A stretch of DNA of 64,000 nt from Raphanus sativus (Eukaryota > Streptophyta > Magnoliopsida > Brassicales > Brassicaceae). Made by a program: the position numbers and the translations under genes. Location: contig NC_079516.1 in assembly GCF_000801105.2 (NCBI RefSeq), forward strand, positions 49,087,265 through 49,151,264, read 5' to 3'. This document shows positions 1-12,600 of the stretch, in pieces (within the stretch, counting starts at the first letter, position 1; each line of letters begins with the position of its first letter). Below the pieces are notes generated by a model. It was not told where the DNA came from and searched no databases. It worked only from the letters and a program-made list of their open reading frames with translations.

Positions 1-1364
1 TATTTTAAAGATACAGAAAATATTGATAAGGTGGGTGTTTTTTGGCCATATAAATATGATATATAAACATAAGGGATCGTTATCTCCAGATATTTTAGGG
101 TGTATAGATTTTACATTTTGGTTTTCTGAACATATTATATTTGTAACATAGCTATATATACATATGAGATGTGTTTTGTCAGGATCAGGCACATGTTATC
201 GCATTATCCTTCATTTTCTAGCTTACTACTAACTTCTCAAGCACGTGCATTCCATTCACCACCCAACAAATCATCCAATTATTTCATTCTTAATTATGTT
301 GGATTTTGACATACCGACATTTGTATTACGAGTAAACACACACAGTTTACTTCTATTTTATGGTTTTGCATATAGTTTACAAAAGTATTCATTCATTTCG
401 TTATATCTTTTTGAGACACTACAATGTAATAGAGTAGACAGAATTTATGATTCCAGAAATAGTAAGGATAGAGATATATTAAAAACTAACAGGAAAAAGA
501 AAAGAAAGGCAGATACATGGACCAAAGCCTTGAAAAGATCTTTTGTCTCTTAACCAAGAAGATTTCTATGTACAGCCTTTCCTTATTTAGTTTTTTTTTC
601 ATCACGTGCATGACACATCTCTTTAGTGTCTACGTATTGTTCACAAATTTTCGAAAATTGTGTGTCTCTGGCTATCTATGTAAGATGATAAAAATAAATA
701 ATTGGTCAGGATAATATTAATTACTTTTAGAAAAGAACACATAGCTTTGTGTTTCCAAAGAGAAGAGTCGTGGGAGGGATAGAGATAAGATCTGCCTTCA
801 ATTGTCTGTTTCTTCTCTCTTCAGTCGTGTTTCAATACTCTCCTCGCATTCCCCCCCCCCCCCCCAAACAAACATAAAATAAAACAAGAATATATATATT
901 CGTAAATGTATAAACGTATTACGTAAACCCAAAACAAACTTTTCTTATTTGTTACTTGCTTTTTGTTTTTATGTCATTCCGACTACTTTGTCCTCATTGT
1001 TGTTTTTCTGACATCTTTATCACAATCTGTCATTAGATATATTTTTCTTATTATAGTATTATTGCTAAATTTGAATTTGAATGGTCACAAGTTATTAGGC
1101 TATATATTTCCAAGTCAAATGCGTAATAACTCAAAAGATTATTTAATAAATATTGTCCAAGTTAATATTTTATTATATATATTGAATGTTTTTTTATGTT
1201 AATTAACACTAGGACTAAGTTATGTTAGACATAACATTTGATTACAAATTTCTTCAGATAGCTAGGTTGAATAATCTATTAATAAGAAGGCGTGAATAAG
1301 AAGTAATCTCTAACCAGATTCCTGGAAAATAAAGTAATGCTAAAATTTGATGTTTAAATATGAA
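1..1364. other. Gene-free AT-rich spacer
   Basis: I see no convincing gene. Open frames here are short, low-complexity and lack recognisable domains. A run of 15 C residues at 851-865 stands out in this AT-rich setting. The rest holds no repeat whose ends I can define. Confidence 0.6.
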
Positions 1365-1395
1365 CTAGATCTTGATCCGCACAATCGTGCAGGTG
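1365..1395 (-). mobile_element. Helitron-like 3' terminus (minus orientation)
   Basis: Read on the minus strand, an imperfect hairpin (CCGCAC, loop AATC, GTGCAGG on the plus strand at 1377-1393) is followed about 8 bases later by CTAG (1365-1368) and then T. Helitrons end in a short GC hairpin a few bases before CTRR and insert between A and T. The element would extend rightwards into the AT-rich DNA beyond 1395. I could not place its 5' TC end. Confidence 0.4.
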
Positions 1396-3610
1396 ATTTT
1401 TTTATTTTACACATATAATTATCATTTTTACATAATTAATTGTACTATTTATCATATTAATAATTGTTTAATATAACATTTTAAACAAACAACAATTTTA
1501 TAGTTCACATGCAATAATTTAATTTATTTGTTTTAAATTTTCAGTGATAGCATATTTCTCCCCTAACTGTAATTTCAAGATAAACTTTTTTATTGAAAAG
1601 TATTATATTAAATTAATATCACAGTTTAATACAAAATTGTATACGAGTTTAGTTATAATTAAAAAAACTAATTAGATATTTTAAAAGTTTGTTTAGTTAA
1701 AATGAAATATAAATTTAGTTTTAAAATAAATACGCCATTAACTAAATATTAAAAAGATATTAAGTGAAAAACGAAATATACATTTATTTTAAATAAACAC
1801 GAAATTACTTAAATATTTTAAATATTTATTTTAATGAAAATATAATATTTATTTATATTGTAAATAAAAAATATAAAAAGATTTTATTCAGATATAATTT
1901 TCAGAGTAAATATAGGAATATCTATTTGTTTTAGAATAAGTAAGTTAATTTATATATTAATCCATAAATTAATTGAAACAACCTTCTAAGGAATGATTTA
2001 AATTTAAAAATCACACATAAAAGAAGTCATGACTTCTGTTTTAATATATAAGATATGAAATAATATTACTATCTATTAACGACTATTTTAAAACTTGAGA
2101 TATTTCAGCAAAATCTCATATGAATTTTTTTTGGATATAATTCTTTGAATTCTTGAGATATCTATTAATAAATATTAATAATATATGCTTAAAATATCAA
2201 TGTAATAATGTATTTTTCACGTTGGTGAGAAATTACCAATACAATGTCCTAAATATTTTCAAAAACTTATAGCAGTATATATATACATTAAAAGGAAAAT
2301 CTCCTAAATAGCTCATTTTTTAGTTTTATTCCCAAAATAACACTCAAAAGTCAAAATGATTAAAAAGAGGTTCCACTAATTGGTTAAATGAAAATTATAT
2401 TCTCATTTATAATTTTTAATTAATGATTTATTTAATATATAGTAAATAAAATTTTAATAATTCGAAAATAATAAAATTAAAAATATCTTTCGATTTTTCA
2501 AAAAAAAATCAAACTTTTTTGGACAAACAAATTCTCTAAAAAATTAGTAAGACCTTCATAAATATGTATGATATGTTCTTGAATTTAATTAAAAATCATG
2601 GATTCCCAAGAATGTCCATACTTCTTAAATTTAACTTATATGTATATTTAAATATTCTTCCTAAATGTGTATGTCATATTAATGAATTTGATTTATATAC
2701 ATATTTAGAAAATAACTCAATATATAACATTTCTAAAAAACTTACGAATATGATTTTAAATATACATATATATATATATATATCAGGAAGATTTTCCTAG
2801 GCATAAAAATAAATCGTTTACTAGTCGATACAAAACAACTCTAATAATTTTTCAAAAAAATAATTTTTAAAAAATATATTTGTTTATTTAATATATATGT
2901 AAAGCAGAGGTATATTTATCATTAATCTCTTTAATTAAATCTATTTTAGTCATTTTGATGTTTATGTGATCATTTTTTAGGCTATCCAATTGTATTTCTT
3001 TTTTTTCTAAAAAAAAAAACATGTTTCTTTTTTAAACTGGCTTTCATAAAAAAATCATGTTACTTCGAGAATATATGTATTTGTATTTGGTGATTTAATA
3101 TGATGGTGCTAAACTCGATCTAATCAGCTGTCCACCCAAAATATAGTGTCCATTATCAACGTCGACCTGAAACTCTTTAGATATAAAAGTAAAAAGACTA
3201 ATAGTGAGTTAATGCTCCAATGATTTACTGTGTGGATATATGTAAGACTTGAACTTTAACCTTTTTATTCCAATTACATCTGTAATTGAAATTTTAATCG
3301 CATAAAGTGTCAAACAAATTTTAGTTTTTTTTTTCGAGATTCCGATAGTTACTTGAAGTTTTATTTTATAATCTACTTAGACATAAAATTTTAAACTCAA
3401 GAAAAATATAAAATTATTTTAATGGTTTTAACAGGAGGTGCTCAATCTCATTACCATTTTTTTTTGCTTTTGTTTTACCAAATGTAATCAAACACTGTTC
3501 GTTTCTAAAGTTCCAAAATTGTGTGATGTGAGATCAATTCTTCATTCTGTAGTACATCTTAGGTTGATGATAAAGAAATGCAACTTAACAACTTGGACAA
3601 ATAAGTCTAA
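1396..3610. other. Gene-free AT-rich spacer, possibly Helitron body
   Basis: Very AT-rich sequence without credible coding potential. It may be the degraded body of the Helitron whose end lies at 1365. Short AT dinucleotide runs occur near 2763-2782. Confidence 0.5.
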
Positions 3611-3794
3611 GGGCATCTCCAATCTGAATGGAGTTGGAAATAGAGTGGGAAATGGAGTGATGACCAAAAAATAAAAACATTACTCCATTTATAGAGTAAT
3701 GCTTTTATTTTTTGGTCATCACTCTATTTTCTACTCCATTTTCAACTCTATTTTCAATTTTGGAGTAAATTATGGAGTGGGGTTGGAGATGATC
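3611..3794. mobile_element. Tourist-like MITE, 184 bp
   Basis: The whole element is a long inverted repeat: a left arm with GGAGT-rich sequence and a right arm with its complement meet near 3690. Termini are GGGCATCTCCAA and TTGGAGATGATC, 10 of 12 bases complementary. It is flanked by the direct repeat TAA (3608-3610 and 3795-3797), the 3-bp target duplication of PIF/Harbinger (Tourist) elements. It has no coding capacity. Confidence 0.75.
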
Positions 3795-3797
3795 TAA

Positions 3798-6700
3798 CGA
3801 CGTATGTTTAACAAAAAACGTCATTTAGTCGACAACTTGTTTAAATATAAACAGAAACTATTATTAAGAAAACAGAAACTTTTTGATTCAGAAACTTTTT
3901 GTAGGTGACTAGGTTGTTAATGTATTTCTGTACTTTTAATAATTGTATGGTATCTCATCCTCGATGGCCGCGAAACTTTCTCAATTTCCACGTAGATTCG
4001 TTCTTTCAGGTAAACCCTTCTTCTCAATTCTACTTCTGACATTAATGTTTGTCCACTATTATTACACTTACCTTACGAAGTAAAATTGGTTTGTAAGGGT
4101 TAGAAAGTTTAGTTTTGATCCAAAAAAAAGGTTAGAATGTTTAGCCAAAAGAGAGTTAGAAAGTTCTTCTTAAAATGAAATCAAGAGGAACATAATTTTG
4201 GTTATATTAAAAATTTTAGTGACCGGTTTATCAGAAATTCTTATAAATTTCTGCCTGAATATTTAACCACGAGTTTAAAATTAGTCATAAGTATTTTAGC
4301 AAAAAAGTAATAGTTATAACGTCTTTAAGGTTCAAATTTATGTCAGTTGACTAAAAAACTTATTTTTCGGATGAAGCATAACAATTATTGACAAATGAAT
4401 AGTACTTATTCTGTTTTACAATGTGATTGTGAATAGTTTAGAATAAAAGAACTAATATTAAAAAGTTGTTACTTTAAAAATAACAATATTTAATTAATAA
4501 GTTCAACCAATTATAAAAAAAACATTTATCATTTGATTGGCTATACTATATATTATAAATGTAAAATTTACATAAATATATGTGAACTACTTATATTTTG
4601 AAACAAGAAATTTTTTCTAAAATTACTTACAATAAGAAACAGATGGAGTACTATTTTAATATTCTGCCTGTTTCATAATAAGTTTTAAGGTTTTACACAC
4701 AAATTAAGAAAACTAAAAAACTCTATTTTACTCTTATTTGTTACACTATTTTATTTGGTTTTTGTTAATTAATGAACTAAAAATAGGGATAAAAGCTGTA
4801 AAATTCATTTACTATGCATTGAAAATATAAAGCAACATTTATACTGAAATAAATTTTAAAAGATAAAATGACACTTAATAGAAAACAAAGAGAATTTTCT
4901 TAATAAAAACTGAATGAATATAATACAATTTTCTGTTTTAGAAAAAATTATCTTCTGAAAAATATTTCAAAAAATAAATTTTATTTTTACATTTTATATT
5001 TGATTTTATTATAAAGATAATAGACTATGAAATATGAAATATGACTTCTGTTGATTAAATTTCTATTGGTTTCAAATTGTAGAAAATAAATAGTCAAAAA
5101 CGTAATATATTTATAATCAAAACTTAATATTTTTAATATGTTTGAAATTCTAAAAATTATATATTTTAAAACAGAAAAATATAAAAGAGAGAGAAAAGTA
5201 CTAATATTGAGCCTTAATTAGCGAGAGACTAATAAGTTCTAAGAAATTATAAATTTGAGGAAAGATTTTTAACTTCAAAAAAATAAATATACACGATATT
5301 AATTGTTAGAGAAGTAAGTGAGACTAATGCATGGAGGTCATACCTTTTTTTTTACAAATCGTACCAGACTGATCCGATTGACTCTGAAAAGAATACACTT
5401 ATTGATATAGAGTAGAGTGGTATAAAACATATCTGATATATAATTTAATTAGGAATGATTTCCAATTAATATCAGGATATGTATCGATTTTGCTATAGTC
5501 CACCATATTAATCACCATTGCCAGCCTAAACGAGACTAAACAAATATGAATATATACCAAATTCTAAGAAATTATCACTAAACTATCATCGCTTTAGGTA
5601 GGTCATACTCATATGCTCGATCTTTTATGTGTATTTTACATTGCTGTACTCGTTTTGATTGCCTTTTCGCAATTATTGTGTTCCCGTTTATGATCCCAAT
5701 ACCAGTATTTTATTACAATACAAATATCTATCTTTAAATATAGAAAAGGTTATAAATATGATGCATATATGCTCGACGTATACGACTAAAATCTTCATTT
5801 TAAGCTATGACGTAAAGCTTTACTTTTCAGGAAATATACTTTAAAATAATACTGTATCATATAAAAATATTAATTTGAGTCGCAATTCAATAATTCGGTT
5901 AGAATAAGGCAACCATTAATGAATAGTGACGAGATATCGGAAATGATCTGGACCAGTTTAAAGTTGACGTCTCTCGAATTAATCCGATTCGATGTATTAG
6001 TAAATGTAGCTATTTTGAACTATTCGATTTCCAATTTTGATTCAAAGATTGACCAAAACAACTACGAAAATCCATATCTAATGCTCATAAAAAGTGTAAA
6101 ATGTATAGATGAAAATATCATTTTCTATCAACCAACTATATGGTTTGTGTTTTACCAAAGAAAAAAAAATATATTGGAGGTGATTGATTGGGTTTTATCT
6201 CTTTACTTTAATTTTATTTATTTTTAAATCACAAAACTTTATCAATTATGTTGGAACTTTATTTTTATTAGTTAAAATCTACATCAAATTTTTATAATTT
6301 TTACCAATCATGATTTAGTTTATTTTTAAAGTTATAGCAAAAAAAATAAAGCAGTTTTTTATGTAATTTAGGTGAAAAACCTTAAGCTTTCATTTATAGA
6401 CCGTAAAAACTACAAAATAAAAAACTATCTATAATCTTATATCTTATATGGTTGACTTTTTTTTTCTTTGGGAGTTTTAATGCCATGTGGCACACTCTTT
6501 TTAATAATTTTTTTTTCTTAATTAATATTTAATAGGTTTTAATGTTAGTTATGAAAGACATTGGTTTTTTTAAATTTTCCTCATAAAACCCAAGCATTTA
6601 TAACAGTGTTTTGAATCCGAACCAGAGCCACTGTTGAATCACGGTTTATAGGTTTTTTTTATATTTGATGTTGACTATGAAGAATAGAGCCTCTATAATT

Positions 6701-7260
6701 CTCCATAGTCAACAATCTGTATCACTTTCATAAATTCGACCCACATGATCCGTATGACCAAAAATCTTAAACTCGCATCCGCCCCGCCAAAACCAGTGGG
6801 TAAACCGTCTTACCCGCGGGTAATAATAATTATATTAAAAATAATTATTTTAGTTATATATTAATTATTTTCATTATATATTAATTATTAAAAATAATAT
6901 TAAAATATAACATTTTAACTAAAATTATAAAAATATTTTATATGTTTATATATTTTTTACGAAAAAAAGAAATTTTTTTTTTTGAATTTGCGGGTCGGCG
7001 GGTACCCATGACTCATATTTGGCTGACCCGCACCCATCCCGCTTAAACTAATCTTAACCCACACCCGCACTCGCAGTTCGAAAATTTTAAACCGACCGAT
7101 CCACACTCGCACCGCGGCGGATCAAACGGGGTGAAACCCCCGGAATTTGAATTAAATTCCCAGCTCCACTAACTACTATCAAAAAGATCAGAAAATATCA
7201 TTTTTATACATATTTTTATTTCATAGTTTTAGAATATTTTATTTACTAAAATCATATAAT
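3798..7260. other. Gene-free spacer with repeat debris
   Basis: No gene recognised. It contains one micro-insertion at 4113-4129 and, at about 6780-7145, an island with many CCCGC, GCGGG and GGGTA motifs on both sides of an AT-rich centre. That island resembles the composition of the hAT-like elements elsewhere in the window, but I could not find clean ends or a target duplication for it. Confidence 0.5.
4113..4129 (+). mobile_element. 17-bp poly(A) micro-insertion with TSD
   Basis: TTTTGATCC followed by eight A lies between GGTTAGAAAGTTTAG (4098-4112) and GGTTAGAATGTTTAG (4130-4144), a 15-bp duplication with one mismatch. The A run abuts the right copy, as expected of target-primed reverse transcription. 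See the finding on this class. Confidence 0.55.
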
Positions 7261-7290
7261 AAATTAAAAATTCATGTAAGAATATAACAT

Positions 7291-7324
7291 ATGAACCCGG
7301 CGCGTAGCACCGGAATACCACTAG
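7291..7324 (+). mobile_element. Helitron-like 3' terminus (plus orientation)
   Basis: A GC-rich hairpin (CCGGCG, loop, CACCGG, one mismatch) at 7297-7313 is followed by AATACCA and CTAG at 7321-7324, then T. This is the usual 3' signature of plant Helitrons. The element body would lie to the left; the 5' end was not found. Confidence 0.5.
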
Positions 7325-7478
7325 TATCAAATAAATTAGAGATTTGATTGTATAGCATTTCTAGCGTAAAACATAAAGGTGAAACATTAATTACTCCAAT
7401 TTACTCCTAAAAGTTGCCGGTGGAATTTAGTTTCCTCCCATTTACTTTTATTATTTTTCCAAAGAGAGAAACATACAC

Positions 7479-8050
7479 TAGGTGTGATTGAATAACAAAG
7501 ATAGCGATAATGTTTATGGCTGAAAAAAATTTACTCCACTTTCTGCTGAACTTCTACCAATCAGGTAAAACAAGAAATGAATTACTCATTTATTTAACTC
7601 TTTCTAAATAAATGTCAATTTGATATTTTTCACACATATTAGAAAAGTGACAAAAATATATGTAATTTGTTATTAATTACATCTTTCTGACCAATATATT
7701 TGAAATAAATAAAATTATTTATAAAATCAATGTAATTTGTAATTAATTTTTAACTGAAAGTAAATATAATTTACATTGGAATTATAAAGTGGTATTTTTT
7801 CTGTAACAAAAAAATTTAAGAATGACAATTATTATAAAACAAAATGAGTACTTTTTTCTTTTCTGTGAGAGTGTGATTGGTATTGATGAGAGTAACTTAG
7901 AGTAATAAATGAAAAGGAATTGAGAGTAACAATAAATAGGATAAATAGTCTAACATAGGAAAAACAAAAGTTGAATCCAGCGCAACCCATTTTTTCTACC
8001 CAAACCAAAAGTGAAAAAGTAATAACTTTTACTCCTTTTAAATATTAAAC
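7479..8050. mobile_element. Left part of an older DNA transposon split by the Copia element
   Basis: The sequence starting TAGGTGTGATTGAATAAC at 7479 is a degenerate inverted match to the sequence at about 14616-14637 (TAGGGTTTGATTGGTAAC on the minus strand). Just inside, CAATCAGGTAAAA (7558-7570) also has an inverted copy at 14345-14357. Both sides share GAGTAAA-type motifs. I infer one hAT-like element, about 1.1 kb without the insert, interrupted by the retrotransposon. No clear target duplication is visible. Confidence 0.35.
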
Positions 8051-8202
8051 TGTTATGAACCGACTGGTTCAGATGGATGTTTATCCAAAAGATACTTACT
8101 GTAACCGGTCCATCTTGTAACCGGCCCATTAGGGTTTCAGAAATTGTAACTCCCTATATAAGGAGCTCATATTCGACATTAATAATACACACATTCACAA
8201 CA
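8051..8202 (+). repeat. 5' LTR of Copia element 1
   Basis: 152 bp, TG...CA ends. It contains a probable TATA box in CCCTATATAAGG near 8152-8163. It differs from the 3' LTR by four substitutions, so the insertion is not very recent. Confidence 0.9.
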
Positions 8203-8220
8203 CGTTATCAGCACGAGCTA
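8203..8220 (+). promoter_or_regulatory. Presumed primer-binding site of Copia element 1
   Basis: CGTTATCAGCACGAG follows the 5' LTR directly. Typical plant Copia elements have TGGTATCAGAGC here, complementary to initiator tRNA-Met; this version keeps only TATCAG and lacks the TGG that pairs with a tRNA CCA end. The same 15 bases occur at the matching position of Copia element 2. Confidence 0.55.
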
Positions 8221-8279
8221 AGCTCAAAACCCTAGAAAATTCGTAGGTCACCAAAACCTTAAAAACTAGCCGCATCTTA

Positions 8280-8795
8280 AAACAGTCATATCTCCCTAAC
8301 CGTAACGACCTAGACGGCGAGCCACCTATCAATCTGAAGATCTCGACGAGACGAAGCCATCGCCGCTAACCTCGCGAGGATCCGATCTCAGACGCGCCGG
8401 CACGCTCTGTTTTAGTACGTGCCATCAATTGCTCAAGAACCCTAATTTTGACGCAACTTCAAATCGATCGTTCTCTCAAACCATAACGATCCAAACGACG
8501 TGCGATATACCAACTTGAAGATCTTGAAGAGAAGAATACATAGCCGGAAACCTCGCGTCAATCAGATCTCAGACGCCCCGCCAATTTCTGTTTTAGTGCG
8601 CGCCGTCAATTGCACAAAAACCCTAATTTTGATTCAACTTCAAATCGATCGTTCTCCCAAACCGTAACGATCCAGAAGACGTGCGACATATCAATTTGAA
8701 GATCTGGACGAGGAGAATCCAGCGCCGCAGACCGCACCGCGATCAGATCATAGACGCGCCCTCACCGCCATCTACAAACCGCGCCGTCAAAAGAA
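8280..8795 (+). repeat. Three ~181-bp tandem repeats in the Copia leader
   Basis: Blocks with CCGTAACGA or CCATAACGA, followed by TGAAGATCT and by CAGACGC, recur about every 181 bp (anchors near 8300, 8481 and 8662). Copies have diverged by scattered substitutions. They lie in the untranslated leader and are much more GC-rich than their surroundings. Confidence 0.75.
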
Positions 8796-9338
8796 AACTT
8801 AAGGCTGTTAACTTCTCTTTCTAGTTTGTTTATAGCCGATTTATTATTTGATCTTACTAACTTCCTTTCATCAATTTGTTTAAGGAAAACAAAGGATCAA
8901 ATCTAATCAGATCAATTGAGGTTGAGATTTCCAAAGGAACCAAGGAGCAAATCGAGATCTAAAAGTAAGTCATCAAACCTTAGTTGTTTGATAGATCCGA
9001 TTTCATAAAAGAAATGTTTAAGTTTATATCTTGATCGATTGAGATTAAAAATCTAGAGAACTCGTATACCCTGATTGATTGAATCATTAGATTTCTAGAT
9101 TTGATATAATAAATTTGTTTAATAAACAAACCCTAAAGTTCATGAAATTTAAAACTTGTATAAAACCCTAAACCGAATCGAATTATGAAACCCTTTAAAC
9201 CATATCGATTATTAAACCCAATTTTAAACCGGTTTATGAAACTTATAAAAATCAAATCCGAATTGTGAAAACATTAAACCAAATCAGTTTATAAATCCCT
9301 AAACCAATCGATATTATAAACCCTAATTTGGTAGATAG

Positions 9339-9470
9339 AAAGTTTTCATTTCTAGAAAGTTTCAATTTTTAGAAAGTTTCTATTTTTAGAAAGTTTCCAT
9401 TTCTAGAAAGTTTCCTTTTTTTTAGAAAGTTTCCATTTTTAGAAAGTTTCCTTTTATAGAACTTTCTGGA
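9339..9470 (+). repeat. Short tandem repeat, TAGAAAGTTTCCATTTT-type units
   Basis: About seven copies of a 17-19-bp unit containing AGAAAGTTTC, just upstream of the gag remnant. Spacing varies by one or two bases because of T-run length. It ends in the variant AGAACTTTCTGG. Confidence 0.85.
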
Positions 9471-9560
9471 AAACTTTTGAAATCAGTTCCTCAGAACATA
9501 TTACTAAGATCTAACTAGAGAAACACTAAATATTTTAGATGTCGAATTTCCTCTATCATA

Positions 9561-10422
9561 ATCTCAGGAGAAAACTACTTGCAATATATGCAATGGGCAC
9601 AAGATATTAAAACCACACTTGAGTCTGATGAACTTAGTGAATGCATCACAGACGATAGCATTGCAAGAGAACTCCTGAACACTCGCCATCATATTTGTGA
9701 AAAACTCAAAAGTCTATATCTGACCGATGATCCCTCAAAGCTTTGGACAGATCTAGAAAATAGAAATTGTATCCAAGAGGTTATACATACCAAAGCTTTA
9801 CGAGAATGGATCAACCTCAGATTCCGAGACTATAAAACTGTGGGAGAATATAACTTTGCCCTACTCAAAATAGTTTTCGAAATGAAACTATGTGGTGAGG
9901 AAGTGACTGATGAAGATATGTTGGAAAAGACATTCCACCTTTCACCCTACCAACTTATTGTTACTACAACAATACAGAGAAATGGGCTTCACTACCTATA
10001 CATCTCTAATAGCAAGATTGTTGCAAGCTGAGCAAAATCATGAATTGCTAATGAACAGTAGTGAAAGAGAGTTTACGAGGCCAACTCCATTACCACCAGC
10101 TTATGCACTACCAGCCGAAAGGGCTGATCTAGAAACCAACCGTGTCAAGAGAGGATATGTACATGGGGGATGGTCTAAGTTGTGCAATAATTGTGGAATG
10201 GACAACCATTTGGCTAAGAGATGCAGAACTCCTAAGTATCTAGCTACTCTTTATCAGCAAAGCTTTAAAAGAAAAGCTAAGATGGTTCGGAAAGAAGAAG
10301 GAAAATTGTCAAAGATGTTCCCATGGATCATGACAAGTGTGATCGTATGGATCACAAGAAAGGATGATCCAACAAAGCATAAGAGAATAGATCACCATGA
10401 TGACTCGACATCAAGCCCTTAG
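9561..10422 (+). pseudogene. gag remnant of Copia element 1 (UBN2-type with zinc knuckle)
   Basis: This is the capsid gene of the retrotransposon, now broken. One frame reads ISGENYLQ...WAQDIK, typical of the start of plant Copia gag, and runs to about 9945. The reading then continues in the frame open from 9910 to 10422, so there is at least one frameshift. The second part contains a CCHC zinc knuckle at 10183-10224 (C-x2-C-x4-H-x4-C: CNNCGMDNHLAKRC), which binds element RNA in this family. The likely original start at 9539 leads to a stop after 23 codons. Not functional. Confidence 0.8.
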
Positions 10423-11339
10423 TGTTCTTACTTAGTTATTTCATACCTTATTATTTTCCTTTAAACATTATTCACTTCCTTTGGTTGCTATCTTTGAAAG
10501 AATCAATAAATGAAAGCTTTTATATCATAAACAAAACGTTCATTCATGTGAATACCCTTATGATGTACAGTGGATCAAACCACAGACATCTTAAGACACA
10601 AAATCCACTACCAAATATCCAATTGCCTCAAAGGTACACAAAGAGAGGACGTGTACAATATAGAGATCGTGTGCATTGTATTCACATTTGAGGCTATGTA
10701 CACAAAGAGAGGACGTGTACAATAATCATTCTTATAAGTGAAAGACTTAAGAATTGATGAATGGACAGTTTCATAATGAATCCATGGGCAAAAGAAACAA
10801 AGTGTTTCCTTAAATAGAAACCGCCCAAAGAAGATTGTATAATGGTAAAAGCTAAGTTAACTCACGCTAAAAGTATCCAAATATGATATGTCCATGGGGG
10901 TAAGTGTTAATCATTTCATGTAACATGGACATACACAATATTGATACATCAAAAAAGTTCACAAGAATAAAGATAGACTTATCCCATTCGGATTAAAACT
11001 AAGGATAAAGGAAAACATGTTACTTCAAAACGTCCAAGTGAATATAGATTAAAGTGCTCACGTCCCAAAGGGTTTGATAAACATTATATGATCATGGAGA
11101 ATGTAGAAAACATTTCATGACTCAATATGGACACGAATATTCACAATGAAAGGACAAGAACAGAAAGAAAAATCGCCTAAAAAGGCTACATATCTTTACA
11201 TGATTCACATTCTAAAAGTATTTTAAGAATGAATGATATGTCCATGGGGGAAGGATAAGAATAAAACCCACATTTTATTCTACATGGACATACACACACA
11301 GAAATGAATATTGATACCCATCCCATTGATTGAAACGGG

Positions 11340-11470
11340 TCAAAGGCCAGCCACACCTCATCTTAGCACATAAAGAAGTGCCACTTATAAATTCTATCGC
11401 TCCACCACAGAAATATAAGATGAGAGGATGGGAATAGATGTTGGATATGACTTGATATAAGTTCCCCACG
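11340..11470 (+). pseudogene. Integrase C-terminal remnant of Copia element 1
   Basis: A plus-strand frame reads APPQKYKM followed by degraded sequence, corresponding to the (A)PPQ...MGPQRRLGIYVGY segment common after the integrase core of plant Copia elements. The better preserved counterpart lies in Copia element 2 at 26027-26332. Stops and indels are frequent. Confidence 0.5.
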
Positions 11471-12295
11471 TTCATAAGAACCTTGAGCCAACCACGGATG
11501 ATTAAAGGCCAGGTACAAGGATAATCACCTCAGTGAATCCGAACATCCAACATCAAGGGGAGAAAAGAATAAGCTGGATAAAATGAGATTACATGGAATC
11601 ATACATCCTGATATTGGCAAGATCCTCAGACTAGAGAATGAGACTTAGAAAGTCCAGAAGAGTATACAAAAGCTAGCTTAAACAATTGCCAGATTCCAAT
11701 GACCCGAATAGAATGACTAAGTCATCTATACCAGCTATAAATGCACCAAATTCGTTTGATGTTCAAGAAGAACACAATCAGGTTGCTACTAAGTCTAAGA
11801 CATGTTTTGAAAACATGATAGACCAATGAATTCCAAAGATAAGATCCCTCGTATAAATATAGAAAGGTGCAAATGAAACCGTGGATGAGGGACTCCTAGA
11901 CATAGTCGATCCAAAGATGGACAAACCTAAAAGCCGTGGCCACGGATGAGGAAACCATAAGATATGGTTGTACCTAAGGTACCTAATGATGCTTGGGACG
12001 CCAAGCTTCAGGGTATTAAAGGCTACAATGAAACCTCAAAGAGTTAAGTCATGTCTAGGACTCAAAGGAACAAACGAGCTCGAGATTAATTATATACTAT
12101 GCATGCAATGTAGCACATGAGATTATTAATGAGGATCATAAACCCACGTCCATAGATGAATGCATTCAACAAGAGATTAAGATCAAATGGATAAGGAGAC
12201 GTGGAGTTAAGTTCATAAAGAAAGAGAGGTTTTGGTCCTATAGTTCGGACACCTCTAGACAGAAAACCAGTTGGACAGGAATGATTCTTTGTGAG

Positions 12296-12600
12296 TAAAA
12301 GAAATCAAACATGGTGAGATAGCCAAGTATAAGGCACGACCATATGCACAAGGATCTCACAAAGACCAGGAATCAATTATAAAGGAGACATACTCCTTGT
12401 GGTGGATGCAACAAACGATTAGATTCCTAGTAAGTCTGGCCATAAGAAAAGATATTAGATTTTCGGTTTAAAGGATGTAAAAACCGACTATGAATAAGTC
12501 CACTGGATAATGAATAGAAATGAAAGTCTCAGAGGATATTGAGTTGCCAAATGCAACAAGTTCTCGAGAACTAAAGTGTATAAGTGTATGATAATGATCT
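12296..12600 (+). pseudogene. Reverse transcriptase remnant of Copia element 1
   Basis: One frame reads IAKYKARPYAQG, then KETYS and IRFLVSLAIR. These match the start of the Copia reverse transcriptase domain, usually KYKARLVAQG...YxETYSPV. Further on, EDIELPNATSSREL recalls the family's PEG/PxG...P region. No catalytic YVDDM-type motif is readable. Weaker matches continue to about 12780. Confidence 0.7.

Noticed and set aside
760..860. Possible microRNA precursor around GTGGGAGGGATAGAGATAAG
   Set aside because: I tried to pair the flanking arms and found no convincing stem; it matches no plant microRNA I know.
2990..3030. Possible tenth micro-insertion around a T run and an A run
   Set aside because: The flanking match (TTTCTTTTTT) is itself a homopolymer-like string and can easily be chance.
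6780..7145. Candidate fourth hAT-like element with CCCGC/GCGGG words
   Set aside because: Composition is similar, but no terminal inverted repeats with an 8-bp duplication could be drawn.
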